Source: Nostocales cyanobacterium HT-58-2 (lineage in GTDB: Bacteria; Cyanobacteriota; Cyanobacteriia; Cyanobacteriales; Nostocaceae). From it: a DNA stretch of 64,000 nt. The stretch lies in NCBI GenBank assembly GCA_002163975.1, contig CP019636.1, positions 1,835,001-1,899,000 on the forward strand, given 5' to 3'. The notes below the pieces were generated by a model. That model was not told the DNA's origin. It did not search any database and saw nothing but the letters and a program-made list of their open reading frames with translations. Below are positions 48,145 to 57,372 of this stretch, piece by piece. Position 1 is the first letter of the stretch. Each line of letters opens with the position of its first letter. Made by a program: the position numbers and the translations under genes.

Positions 48145-51100
48145 TTATGCACGACAATGCATGGGAAGTGTAACAATAAATCTTGACCCTTGCCCTGGTG
48201 TACTTTGTGCTGAGATACTCCCCTTGTGACGTTCGATAATTTTTCGGCAAATAGCCAAACCTATGCCAGTCCCATCGTATTCGCTGCGACCATGCAGACG
48301 TTGAAAAACATTGAAGATGCGGTCAAGATACTTTTCGTCAAAGCCAATACCATTATCTTCTACAATAATTTGACACAATTCCACACCATCTTCACGGTTG
48401 AATTTTCGACTGGAAATTTTAACAATAGGGAGTTCTCCCTTTCGGTGGAATTTCAGAGCGTTACTGATAAGATTTTGTAGCAATTGATGCATCTGTAGTG
48501 GATCAGCGTGAATGATAGGTAACTCGCCTAACTCCACATATGCCCCACTTTGCTGGATCAGGACTTCTAAATCAGACAACACTTCTTGTGTGACTTGTGT
48601 CAAATCTATTGGTATAAAAGGCTGCCCTCGAGTGTTGACTCGTGAAAGTGTTAACAAATCTTCAATCAAAGCCTGCATCCTGCGGGTTGCATTCTGCATC
48701 CGTTCTAGATAATCAAGCCCTTGTTCGGTTAAAGTCTCGCCATAAGCGGCTTTTAATCGCTCACCAAATGTCTTAATCTTACGTAATGGTTCTTGTAAAT
48801 CATGTGAGGCGATAAAGGCAAATTGTTGCAATTCTTCATTGGAACGGATAAGTTCTTGTCGTTGACGAGTTTCTTGTTCTAAAAGTTGAGCTTGGGCAAG
48901 GGCAATTCCCATCTGATCTGCTAGCTGTCGTAAAAGCTCAGTTTCCGAGTTCGTCCATTCACGAGGATCAGTACACTGATGAACAATGAGCAACCCCCAC
49001 AGTTGATTTTTCAAAAGAATAGGTACAATAAGGTTTGATTTGATATTGAGTGCTTTCAAAAATTCCACATAGCAAGGTTGATAGCCAGCCTGCTCAATAT
49101 CAGTAACCGCACTAATCCGCCCTTGGCGGTATTTCTGGATGTAATCTTCGATAAAGCAAGGGTCATTGATGTTCTGCCCAAGAACAGCAAATATACCAGG
49201 AACCACAGCCTCTTGCACTACCGTTCCAGAACCATCACTCAGCAGGCGAAAAATTAACACACGCTCAGATTGCAGCAGCTTTTGCACTTCTGTGACAGTG
49301 GTTTGCAGAATTTCATTGATTTGTAAGGACTGACGAATTTTTAAAGTGACATTGGCAAACAACTGCGATCGCAAGTTCTGTCGCTGTAACTCTTCTTGGA
49401 CCTGCTTGCGCTCAGAAATGTCCATCATCGCCCCAATCATTCGCACCGACTCGCCTGTGTTATTATGAACGACATAACCTCGGTCAAAAATGTAGGCATA
49501 AGAATCATCTGCACGGCGAAAGCGGTATTCATTCGACCAAAATTGTTGACCGTTGTTGATAACAGCATAAATATCAGAAACAACTCTCTCCTTATCATTT
49601 GGGTGTATACGGTCGTACCACCAAGTCGCCTCGCTTTTAACTTCTTCTGGTGAGTAACCGAAGAGAGTTTCTACGTTGTCATTCCACCACAATTTATCTG
49701 TCAATAAATCCCAATCCCACACAGCATCATTTGTCGCACGAGTGAGTATCTGAAAACGTTCTTGGCTTTCTTGCAGTTTTTCCTCTACCAGCTTGGTCTC
49801 TGTAATATCTGTATGAGAGCCAACCATGCGCACGACGTTACCATTTTCATCCCACAGTGCTTGACCCCGATCCAAGATCCATTTGTAGCTACCGTCCTTA
49901 CACCGAACTCTATACTCACTGATGTAGAAAGGGTTTTTTTTAGCAAAGTGGTCTTCAATAACTTGTTTTCCCCGAGCCATATCCTCTGGATGCACGCTGC
50001 TCATCCATACATCTAAATAATTGGCAATTTCATTCTCAGAGTAACCAAGTATTTCCTTTGAGCGAGCCGAAAAAAAGACTTCATTGGTTTTCAGGTTCCA
50101 ATCCCAAATCCCATCATTATTGCCCCGCAAAGCTAACTGCCAGCGTTGCTCGCTTTCTCTGAGGGTATTTTCGACTATCTGACGCTCAATAGCTGTACCC
50201 AGCACATTGGCAATAGCTTGCAAAAAGTAAATATCGTCTTTGCTAAATGTGCGCTGACTGGTTGTGTCTGCCTCTAGGACACCAAAAGGACGTTTTTTAC
50301 CATGAATGATCACCGACAGACCACTGACCACTTGATAGTCCTGTAGGAGTTTTGGTCTACTAAAGCGAGTTTCTCTACGGAAATCTGTGACGACTACTGG
50401 TTCGTTGGAAAGTAGGGTGTAACCAGCTTGGGAACCCTTTCCAGAACTGACAGTTACCTTTCCTACAAGCTCTGGTTGCCAACCGACCCCCTCCCGCAGC
50501 ACTAAGGCGTCGCCATCTGGAAGGAGTTCTAAAACCTTGCAATACTCAACCTTAAGGCTTTGAGCAACGAAGGTAACACTTTCGCTCATCAGCGTTGCTA
50601 AATCTATACCAGCTAGTGCCAGTTGACTAAGTTCTGCTAAGAATGCCTGTCGGGTAGCATAAACTTCTAACGCCTCCTGCGCTTGTTTACGCTTGGTGAT
50701 ATCCATGGCTACCCCAGTCATCCATGTGGGGACATTAGAGGAGTCGCGAAAGACAACTCCTTTGCTTGCTAACCAAGAAATATTACCGTCATGCCAAACA
50801 ACGCGAAATTCTATGTCGTACTTTGCTCCTTTCTGGAGAGCGTCCATGAGTGAACGGTTGACAAAATCTTGGTCTTCAGGATGAACGTGTTGAAGAAAAT
50901 CTTCATAGGTAGCACTTTCCGAGCCAAAGACGACTTTAAGGTTATCTGACCAAGCCACTTTGTTATTCACAATGTCCCAGTCCCAGGTGCTCATGCTGGC
51001 TGCCTCTAATGCCATGACCAACTGCGCCTCTCGACTCTGCGCCTTTTCCGTTTGTTGTCGCAATTTCTGCATAACGTGACGGGCTTCCAAAAGACGACGC

Positions 51101-51447
51101 ACTCTTTGACGCAAGACTTGCCAGTGAATTGGCTTGGTAATGTAATCAGTGGCACCAGCAGCAAAAGCCTGCTCTACGGTTGCTTGTTCATTAAGCGCGG
51201 TCATGATTAATATAGGCGCTTCCGTGCTGGTAGGGAGTGTTTGCAACTGAGCACAACAGGTAAATCTATCCATTGTTGGTATCAGGGCATCCAGTAGGAC
51301 TAAATCAGGACGTGTTTGTATATACAAATTTAATGCTTGCTCACCGTTTTCTGCCTCTACAACTTGATACCCTTCTTGTTGCAGCAAACTCCGTAGTTGT
51401 AACCGTGTCAAAGTGTCATCGTCTACAACTAGAATCAAATTAGTCAT
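48145..51447 (-). CDS. multi-sensor hybrid histidine kinase, REC-PAS-GAF-PAS-PAS-GAF-HisKA-HATPase
   Basis: 1100 residues. An N-terminal receiver (LILVVDDDTLTRLQLRSLLQ; Asp in DLVLLDALIPTMD) is followed by a PAS domain (about 150-255), a GAF (about 270-420), two PAS domains (about 430-550 and 555-680, with WLASK, WILDRGQALWDENG and YIFDRGYVVHNN PAC motifs) and a second GAF (about 690-840). The kinase has H-box FAFIASHDLQEPLRKI, the bacteriophytochrome-type motif, N-box LLQNLISNALKFH, VEDNGIGFDEKY and GTGIGLAIC. No chromophore-binding Cys is evident in either GAF, so light sensing is unproven. It has no C-terminal receiver. It lies between the Rcp1-like gene (137 bases) and the third kinase (89 bases). 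Confidence 0.92.
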   Translation of the reverse strand: MTNLILVVDDDTLTRLQLRSLLQQEGYQVVEAENGEQALNLYIQTRPDLVLLDALIPTMDRFTCCAQLQTLPTSTEAPILIMTALNEQATVEQAFAAGATDYITKPIHWQVLRQRVRRLLEARHVMQKLRQQTEKAQSREAQLVMALEAASMSTWDWDIVNNKVAWSDNLKVVFGSESATYEDFLQHVHPEDQDFVNRSLMDALQKGAKYDIEFRVVWHDGNISWLASKGVVFRDSSNVPTWMTGVAMDITKRKQAQEALEVYATRQAFLAELSQLALAGIDLATLMSESVTFVAQSLKVEYCKVLELLPDGDALVLREGVGWQPELVGKVTVSSGKGSQAGYTLLSNEPVVVTDFRRETRFSRPKLLQDYQVVSGLSVIIHGKKRPFGVLEADTTSQRTFSKDDIYFLQAIANVLGTAIERQIVENTLRESEQRWQLALRGNNDGIWDWNLKTNEVFFSARSKEILGYSENEIANYLDVWMSSVHPEDMARGKQVIEDHFAKKNPFYISEYRVRCKDGSYKWILDRGQALWDENGNVVRMVGSHTDITETKLVEEKLQESQERFQILTRATNDAVWDWDLLTDKLWWNDNVETLFGYSPEEVKSEATWWYDRIHPNDKERVVSDIYAVINNGQQFWSNEYRFRRADDSYAYIFDRGYVVHNNTGESVRMIGAMMDISERKQVQEELQRQNLRSQLFANVTLKIRQSLQINEILQTTVTEVQKLLQSERVLIFRLLSDGSGTVVQEAVVPGIFAVLGQNINDPCFIEDYIQKYRQGRISAVTDIEQAGYQPCYVEFLKALNIKSNLIVPILLKNQLWGLLIVHQCTDPREWTNSETELLRQLADQMGIALAQAQLLEQETRQRQELIRSNEELQQFAFIASHDLQEPLRKIKTFGERLKAAYGETLTEQGLDYLERMQNATRRMQALIEDLLTLSRVNTRGQPFIPIDLTQVTQEVLSDLEVLIQQSGAYVELGELPIIHADPLQMHQLLQNLISNALKFHRKGELPIVKISSRKFNREDGVELCQIIVEDNGIGFDEKYLDRIFNVFQRLHGRSEYDGTGIGLAICRKIIERHKGSISAQSTPGQGSRFIVTLPMHCRA

Positions 51448-51536
51448 TAGTGATTTTGTATGAGTGATTTGTTATGAGTTATTTGCTATTTTCCCTCATC
51501 TTTTTCTACTCCCCCTACTCATACTTATAACTTTTA

Positions 51537-54521
51537 CTATTGACGAGTGATAATCAGACGCAAAGTTTTTAACAACTCTTGAGTTGTATATGGCTTAGGT
51601 AAAAATGCTGTTAACTGAGAGGCTTTATCTACAGGAACTTGTTCGCTTGTCGCCAGTCCACTAACAGCAATGATTCGCAGCAATGGGTTCATTTTGTGCA
51701 AGGTACTGATAGTGGTGACTCCATCCATATTTGGCATCATCATATCGATAATTGCCGCACTAATTTTATCTTTATGCTGGGCGTAGAGCGCGACTGCTTC
51801 TATACCATCACTAGCAGTCATGACTTTATAGTTATTATTTTCTAAAGAAACTTTGCTAATTTCTCTGACAGCGGGTTCATCATCTACAACCAAAATCCAT
51901 TCCCCTTGTCCTATCGGCATTTCTAGGTCTTCCATGAACTGTGTCGCAGCTTTTTTTACTGCTGGTAGGTAGACCTTGAACGTTGTTCCCTTGCTGACGC
52001 TGCTAGAGACAGTGATGAATCCATCATGACCTTTGATAATGCCCATGACTGTTGATAGTCCTAGTCCAGTCCCTTGACCAAACTCTTTAGTTGTAAAAAA
52101 CGGTTCAAAAATTTTATCTAATAGTTCGTTAGGAATGCCAATTCCTGTATCAGAAACCGTGAAGACAATATAATAACCGACCTTAGCATCAAGGTACATT
52201 TTGACAAAATTTTCATCAATGAAAACATTCTTGGCAGAAATTTTCAAAGTACCGCCATTCGTCATAGCATCACGTGCATTGAGACACAAATTCATCAACA
52301 CTTGATGAAGTTGGGTACTATCACCACAAACAGGTAATAAATTGGACTGAATTTGAGTTTGAACAACTATTGATTTCGGAAAAGTTTGTTCGACAATTTG
52401 CTTCATCTCTGAGATCAAATGCTTCAGTTGAAGCACAGGGCGATCACTGTTTGTGGCGTTCGGTCGAGTCCAATCTCCTTCTATTCCTCGTGCAAATGAC
52501 AGTATCTGTTTTACTAAACTTGCACCTCGTTTAGCATTGTTCTCTGCGATGGTCAGGATTTGCCTAGTTCGTTCATCATGGCATTGTGCTTTGACCATTT
52601 GTACTGACATTAAAATAGGAGAGAGTACATTGTTTAAATCGTGAGCAATACCACTTGTAAGAGTACCTATACTCTCCATTCGCTGATTACGTAAAAATTG
52701 CTTTTCTAGTTGCTTTTTCTGTGTGATATCAGTGTCAACCACAAGGATAGATTTCGGTTGAGAATGCTCATCGCGTACTAGCGTCCAACGACTTTCAACG
52801 ATAATTTCTTTACCTGATTTCGTGATGGTTTGCAATTCACCCTGCCAAGAGCTAGACTCCAAGACATTTTTATAAATTTTCCTATCTTGTAGCAAAGGTT
52901 CGTTATGTAAAATTTCCTCTATCTTTTTCCCTAAAGTTTCCTCTGCCTTCCAGCCATAAAGGTTCTCAGCACTTTTATTCCACAGTAAAATTTTATTGTT
53001 CAAATCACGTACAATAATTGCATCTGTAGCAACATCAAGTAATGCTACTTGTTCACGAATTTGCTGTTCTGCAAGCTTGCGTGTAGTAATATCTTCAAAA
53101 ATATATAACTTGGCAAAATATTGTTCATTTTCATCTCGAAGACCTCTGGAAGAACGCTGGATAATGCGACCATCATTCAAGGAGATTTCGTCTTCACAGA
53201 TGTACGTTTCGCTGGAAATAGGTTGGCAGGAGCTAAAAGGATAAACTTCTGTTAATTGCCAGCATTTGCTCATGACATCCTGATGTTTCAATTTGCCGCT
53301 TTCAATTTGTTCTTTGAGATGCTCAATACCCCACATTTCACAAAAGCGTTCATTGACATAGAGAATGTCACCAGTATGGGAATCAACAACATAAAATGCC
53401 AGTGGGGAGACACCTATCATTGAGCGCAAAAGTGCTTCTTTCCAACGCAATTCTTCTTCTGCTTGTTTGCACTCAGTGATGTCCTCAACCATATAAGCAA
53501 ATCGTGGACAACTCACAGAACTTTCTTCAATTGCTGAGACGGTGGCTCTTAGCCACCTTTGATTTCCTGTTGCTAAAGTGTTGTGAGGATATTCAAAGCT
53601 TACGGGTAATTGAAGTTTTTGTGCCTGACGGCAAGAATACATCCAATCACCTACATAATCAGGTGACAAACCTAGCTCACTAGCATGGCGATTTCGCATT
53701 GCTCCTGGTGCTAGCCCAAAAAATCTTGCGGTGGCAGCATGATCACAAATGTGCAGAGTATCATTATCTGATAGCTCAATGATTCCCATCATCGGTGCAC
53801 TGCGAAAGAAGCTGCGGAGGGTAGATTCGCTTTGTTTCAGTACTTTTTGCGGTTTCTGGTGTTCTGCTTTGATAGTAGCTACTTGAGTTGAATTTCGGCG
53901 TAACTCCAGTTGTCTAATAATGAGGCGGCTGATTGCTTGGAGTGACTTGATCTGTTCTGATTCTAAAGTCAGGCGCGGTACGCGGTCAACAACACACAGA
54001 GTTCCGATCGCATATCCCTGCGGTGTGATCAAAGGAATTCCAGCGTAAAATCTCACATAGGGAGCAGACGTCACAACGGGACTGGTGGCAAAGCGTTCAT
54101 CAGCTAAAGTGTCAGGGATGATCAAAATATCATCTTGTGGGATACAAAGGGGGCAAAACCCAATATCCACGGGCATTTCTTCTATATCCAACCCCACTTT
54201 GGCTTTGAACCACTGACGGTTAGCGTCTATAAAATTAATTAATGCGATCGGTGTAGCGCAAACCTGGGCAGCTAAGAATGCCAAATCGTCGAATGCTTGT
54301 TCTGGTAATGTATCGAGAATCTGATACTGGTGAAGAGCCTCAAGCCTCACTGCTTCCTTGTTAGACAATAAGGGGTTCATTATATCTTTTCCTGCGGGTA
54401 CTGAATTATCAATTGCCCTAATGGGATACACGGTTCTCCAGATTCTTCGATCAGCAAAGTTTTCAGGTAGCTGCTTGAGAACGCTGTCTACTGTAGGTCT
54501 CTTTGCAGATGCCATATACAT
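51537..54521 (-). CDS. multi-sensor hybrid histidine kinase, GAF-PAS-PAS-PAS-HisKA-HATPase-REC
   Basis: 994 residues at most. Start 54521 (MYMASAKRP) or ATG 54380 (MNPLLSNKEAVRLEALHQY), which has AGGA upstream and begins right before the GAF; the shorter form fits most homologues. A GAF domain (about 65-205, ILDTLPEQAFDDLAFLAAQV, GFCPLCIPQDD) precedes three PAS domains, the last (DAIIVRDLNNKILLWNKSAE) close to that of the 45652 kinase. Then come H-box [15 protein letters not shown]-box [20 protein letters not shown], and a C-terminal receiver (WILVVDDEPAVRE; Asp in AAIIDMMMPNMDG). Cytoplasmic. First gene of the four-gene signalling run. Confidence 0.92.
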   Translation of the reverse strand: MYMASAKRPTVDSVLKQLPENFADRRIWRTVYPIRAIDNSVPAGKDIMNPLLSNKEAVRLEALHQYQILDTLPEQAFDDLAFLAAQVCATPIALINFIDANRQWFKAKVGLDIEEMPVDIGFCPLCIPQDDILIIPDTLADERFATSPVVTSAPYVRFYAGIPLITPQGYAIGTLCVVDRVPRLTLESEQIKSLQAISRLIIRQLELRRNSTQVATIKAEHQKPQKVLKQSESTLRSFFRSAPMMGIIELSDNDTLHICDHAATARFFGLAPGAMRNRHASELGLSPDYVGDWMYSCRQAQKLQLPVSFEYPHNTLATGNQRWLRATVSAIEESSVSCPRFAYMVEDITECKQAEEELRWKEALLRSMIGVSPLAFYVVDSHTGDILYVNERFCEMWGIEHLKEQIESGKLKHQDVMSKCWQLTEVYPFSSCQPISSETYICEDEISLNDGRIIQRSSRGLRDENEQYFAKLYIFEDITTRKLAEQQIREQVALLDVATDAIIVRDLNNKILLWNKSAENLYGWKAEETLGKKIEEILHNEPLLQDRKIYKNVLESSSWQGELQTITKSGKEIIVESRWTLVRDEHSQPKSILVVDTDITQKKQLEKQFLRNQRMESIGTLTSGIAHDLNNVLSPILMSVQMVKAQCHDERTRQILTIAENNAKRGASLVKQILSFARGIEGDWTRPNATNSDRPVLQLKHLISEMKQIVEQTFPKSIVVQTQIQSNLLPVCGDSTQLHQVLMNLCLNARDAMTNGGTLKISAKNVFIDENFVKMYLDAKVGYYIVFTVSDTGIGIPNELLDKIFEPFFTTKEFGQGTGLGLSTVMGIIKGHDGFITVSSSVSKGTTFKVYLPAVKKAATQFMEDLEMPIGQGEWILVVDDEPAVREISKVSLENNNYKVMTASDGIEAVALYAQHKDKISAAIIDMMMPNMDGVTTISTLHKMNPLLRIIAVSGLATSEQVPVDKASQLTAFLPKPYTTQELLKTLRLIITRQ

Positions 54522-55302
54522 TTGCTTGTTTGGCTTGAAAAAGCAGAAATAGCGGCTCAGACTACCTCTAACTGGTAGCTCTCACTGGGAACTGACCTCT
54601 TGGTTAAAGCAGTGGTTGCTCCACTTGATAGCTGCAGTTAGTTACTATCAGATTCTCTAGACGAGTTATCAGATAATTTTGTCACTTTATTTCACTTTAT
54701 TATAGTAATATGTCCAAAGGAAGATGACAAAATTTTTTTCAAATCAGTGAAAGTACGTAAAATTCATCAGATGCATATGGCTTTTGGTGTTTTTTTAAGA
54801 ATTAAACTTGGAATACCTTAGAAGAAAGCCAAAAAAGTCTGTTTGCATAGTGTAATAATTTTGTAGGAATCAAGTGTAGAAGTTACGCATTGACAAACAT
54901 TTAATTATGTGTGCTATTGTCTGCTTCTCGCAAGAGGAGTGTCACATTTGATTTTGCAAAAGATACGTAGAGTGTGTTAGCGACAGCGTAACGTATCAAA
55001 CTTTTGATAATGGTGCGTTACGGATTTCATCCTAACGCACGCTACAATACCTAACTTTGTTCAAAAATCAAATAGTCGTCCTATATCCTCACATTACATT
55101 TATCTAAGAGACAAACTAGTAAGGAATTTGTCAAGATTGATTAAACCAAGACGCTCTGAGGTTAGGTTTTTGTCAATTGATATAACCGTCTGTTTGTGCA
55201 GTGCGTTAGCCATAAGATTACCAACAGACTTGTTGAGAAATTGATGTAGAATGTAAACGCGGTCTGTGTATAAATCCCTCTAAGGGAGAGAAATAATTAA
55301 AG
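54522..55302. other. 780-base intergenic region
   Basis: No gene. AT-rich between 54640 and 54900. The stretch 54965-55047 has agtgtgttagcgacagcgtaacg and the palindrome listed separately. A possible promoter for moaE lies after 55200 but is not clear. Confidence 0.45.
55013..55047. repeat. GTGCGTTA...TAACGCAC interspersed repeat, intact copy
   Basis: An 8-bp perfect inverted repeat (55013-55020 and 55033-55040) around cggatttcatcc, followed by gctacaat. The same arrangement, degenerate, is at 2075-2108. Confidence 0.7.
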
Positions 55303-55794
55303 ATGAACTTGGGTCTTATGGCTTCAGTTGCCTCTCCCATAAAACCGAAAGTCGAAGATAGCTTTGCTATTAGCTTTGCGCCATTGTCTGTTGAGGAGGT
55401 TTATGCCAAAGCAGATGATCCATCTAACGGCGCAGTTGTGGTTATGAGTGGGATGGTTCGTAACCAAACTGATGGGAAACCTGTGATTGCCTTGGAATAT
55501 CAAGCTTACGAACCCATGGCAATGCAAGTGTTTTATCAAATTGCCGCTGACATTCGTCAAAAATGGTCGCTGGTAAATCGCGTGGTCATTTATCATCGCA
55601 TAGGACGTTTGCAGGTTGGTGAAATCAGTGTTTTAGTTGCGGTGGGTTGTCCCCATCGTTCTGAAGCATTTGAAGCTTGCCGCTATGCGATTGATACTCT
55701 TAAACATAACGCCCCTATTTGGAAAAAAGAACATTGGGCAGACGGTTCAAGTAGCTGGGTGAGTATTGGTGCTTGTGAAGCTCAAGGTTGCTAA
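55303..55794 (+). CDS. moaE: molybdopterin synthase catalytic subunit MoaE
   Basis: 163 residues. Converts precursor Z (cPMP) to molybdopterin with sulfur from thiocarboxylated MoaD. Family motifs: NGAVVVMSGMVRNQTDGKPV, LEYQAYEPMA, HRIGRLQVGEISVLVAVGCP, and IWKKEHWADGSSSW with the active-site Lys. The start could also be ATG 55318 (MASVASPIKP). No other moa or moe gene lies in the window, so the pathway is dispersed. Confidence 0.95.
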   Translation: MNLGLMASVASPIKPKVEDSFAISFAPLSVEEVYAKADDPSNGAVVVMSGMVRNQTDGKPVIALEYQAYEPMAMQVFYQIAADIRQKWSLVNRVVIYHRIGRLQVGEISVLVAVGCPHRSEAFEACRYAIDTLKHNAPIWKKEHWADGSSSWVSIGACEAQGC

Positions 55795-55813
55795 TCGTTA
55801 CTCGTTAACAATT

Positions 55814-55845
55814 AACAACTCCTTACTAATAACAACTCCTTACTA
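55814..55845. repeat. aacaactccttacta tandem pair after moaE
   Basis: The 15-base word aacaactccttacta occurs at 55814-55828 and 55831-55845, followed by two aattaacttataat-type words to about 55875. A short repeat array in the moaE 3' region, of no evident function. Confidence 0.5.
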
Positions 55846-55998
55846 ACAGTTAACTTATAATCAATTAACTTATAATTTCTTTGCATTTATTTACAAATTG
55901 CAGAGTGGTATATTTCAGTTTGTAACTATTTGCTTATCCCAAAAGACTATTCCTTTAGACTTAGTTGCAGCGATAAAAATCTTTTAGGATATAAACGA

Positions 55999-56319
55999 AT
56001 GAATTCAGTAAACTTCATTTGTCACGATTTTTTTGTGCTTGTTTCTTTCGTAGCTTGTATTGCAGGTTTACTATTACTATGGGAGCGTAAGCAGGAAAAG
56101 AATGACACGGAACAAACAGAGCGCATTCTGTTTAGGATGAGCTTTTCTTACTGGCTCGTTTACTGTGTTGCTTTCGCTATTCAAAAAATAGTGTTACCCG
56201 ACTGGGACACTTTAATGATGAGTTTAAAAATAACAGCTGCACTGTCATATTTCTTAACATTTTCTTGCATCGTCAGTCTGCCACTACACAAATTGGCAGT
56301 GCGTCATGTTGAAGATTAA
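55999..56319 (+). CDS. small three-helix membrane protein, unknown
   Basis: 106 residues from ATG 55999 (MNSVNFICHDFFVLVSF), with AGGAT about 8 bases upstream; the frame opens at 55930. Three hydrophobic segments: about residues 8-26 (FFVLVSFVACIAGLLLLW), 50-66 (YWLVYCVAFAIQKIVLP) and 78-97 (LKITAALSYFLTFSCIVSL), with a charged loop between the first two (ERKQEKNDTEQTERI). I recognise no family. It stands alone and is followed by an inverted repeat. Confidence 0.6.
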   Translation: MNSVNFICHDFFVLVSFVACIAGLLLLWERKQEKNDTEQTERILFRMSFSYWLVYCVAFAIQKIVLPDWDTLMMSLKITAALSYFLTFSCIVSLPLHKLAVRHVED

Positions 56320-56382
56320 TGAAGAGAACTCAGAACACGGAACTAAAAAATCACAATAGTTTGAAAAGCTGTTTATCTAAAC

Positions 56383-56416
56383 GTAACGCACCGTTGAGCA
56401 AAGAGCGGTGTGTTAC
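56383..56416 (+). terminator. GTAACGCACCG hairpin after the small membrane protein
   Basis: GTAACGCACCG (56383-56393) pairs with CGGTGTGTTAC (56406-56416) with one G-U-type mismatch and a 12-base loop. It is another member of the gtgcgttac family, probably used here as a terminator. Confidence 0.5.
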
Positions 56417-56553
56417 TTAATCTTTTAGTAAATAGTTTTAGTAAATAGCAATTTAACACTGTCAGTGTGAATAATACCAGTGTAAACAACACAGCATAAA
56501 ATGAAAAAATAGCTAACTGAATCGTTGGCAGAAGATTGAGTCCTAAATACTAA

Positions 56554-56615
56554 GTTCTTCTAAACTATATGATTACTGTTCTTCTAAACTATATGATTAC
56601 TACTATATGATTACT
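56554..56615. repeat. 24-bp tandem repeat reaching into the DUF2103 stop codon
   Basis: The unit gttcttctaaactatatgattact occurs at 56554-56577 and 56578-56601, followed by a 14-base partial copy (56602-56615) that covers the stop codon of the DUF2103 gene (56611-56613). The array has probably grown by slippage from the gene end outwards. Confidence 0.8.
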
Positions 56616-56904
56616 TTTTCATAGCGATCGCGATCGCCTCTTCAAGTTGATTCTGCTGCAAATTTGTCAGGATAAACACTTCTTGCACTGTTTTCCCCTG
56701 GCGTGCAATAACCTTAAAGCCACCCCGAATTGGAACAGATATACGCAATTGTAAATGAGGGCAATGACCTTTCACCCGTCCAATTTGTCCTGGTGTAACT
56801 GTTTGAATCCCATCCTGCTTTATTAAACGTTCTAGGACTGGGATGAGACTATTGATGTGAGTGGAGTGATTCCAAACGAGTCTGCCCTCAGTGGGTTTTG
56901 TCAT
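56611..56904 (-). CDS. DUF2103 family protein (predicted metal-binding)
   Basis: 97 residues. Conserved segments GRLVWNHSTHINSLIPVLERL, TVTPGQIGRVKGHCPHLQLR and GGFKVIARQGKTVQEVFI match the small DUF2103 family, which carries His/Cys residues (HSTH, HCPH) suited to metal binding. Function unknown. It lies 18 bases after clpS on the same strand, so the two are almost surely co-transcribed. Confidence 0.85.
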   Translation of the reverse strand: MTKPTEGRLVWNHSTHINSLIPVLERLIKQDGIQTVTPGQIGRVKGHCPHLQLRISVPIRGGFKVIARQGKTVQEVFILTNLQQNQLEEAIAIAMKK

Positions 56905-56922
56905 TATTTTATTTTTCTATTA

Positions 56923-57276
56923 TTATGCTGCTTCCAGCGGAGCCATAGTCAAACCCGCTCGATGCAGCTGCTGATGATATAGTTCAGCGGGTTCTTGGGG
57001 ACCGACCCAAACAATTGCTTGACCATCGTAGTGCACTTGGTTAGTGAGTTTCCAAGCGCGATCGCTAGTCATACCTGGAATATATTTTACCAAACAATCG
57101 TGAACGTGCTGAAAAGTATTAAAATCATCATTCAAGACAATTACCTTATAAGTGGGATATGGCTTACGGGTCACTTGACTAGACCGTTCAGGAGCAATAG
57201 TTGGTGCTGTTGCCATCCCGTAAACAGCTGCTGAAAGCCTGGTAACCATAGAACACCTAGCCAAAAAGGTTAACAA
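56923..57276 (-). CDS. clpS: ATP-dependent Clp protease adaptor ClpS
   Basis: Binds N-degron substrates and hands them to ClpC/ClpA. Core motifs: YPTYKVIVLNDDFNTFQHVH, the NDD(F) substrate pocket, YIPGMTSDRAWKLTNQVHYD and AELYHQQLHRAGL. Up to 117 residues; inner starts ATG 57249 (MVTRLSAAV) or ATG 57216 (MATAPTIAPERS) are also possible, and homologues are around 95-105 residues. Followed by the DUF2103 gene in an operon. Confidence 0.93.
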   Translation of the reverse strand: MLTFLARCSMVTRLSAAVYGMATAPTIAPERSSQVTRKPYPTYKVIVLNDDFNTFQHVHDCLVKYIPGMTSDRAWKLTNQVHYDGQAIVWVGPQEPAELYHQQLHRAGLTMAPLEAA

Positions 57277-57321
57277 AACTAAACTACAGTTAACTAGTGT
57301 AGTCCATTGTTAGTGGTTAGT

Positions 57322-57345
57322 GGTGAACCAGTGCGTTGGTTCACC
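57322..57345 (-). terminator. hairpin downstream of the FAD oxidoreductase gene
   Basis: A 9-bp perfect stem GGTGAACCA / TGGTTCACC with loop GTGCGT, 28 bases after the stop of the minus-strand FAD gene and before clpS. Confidence 0.6.
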
Positions 57346-57372
57346 GACAACTCAGTAATTATTTCTCAATAA

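Noticed and set aside
48145..51447. Phytochrome/cyanobacteriochrome identity for the 1100-residue kinase
   Set aside because: The kinase half is of the bacteriophytochrome type, but neither GAF shows an evident chromophore-binding Cys motif, so I call only generic GAF domains.
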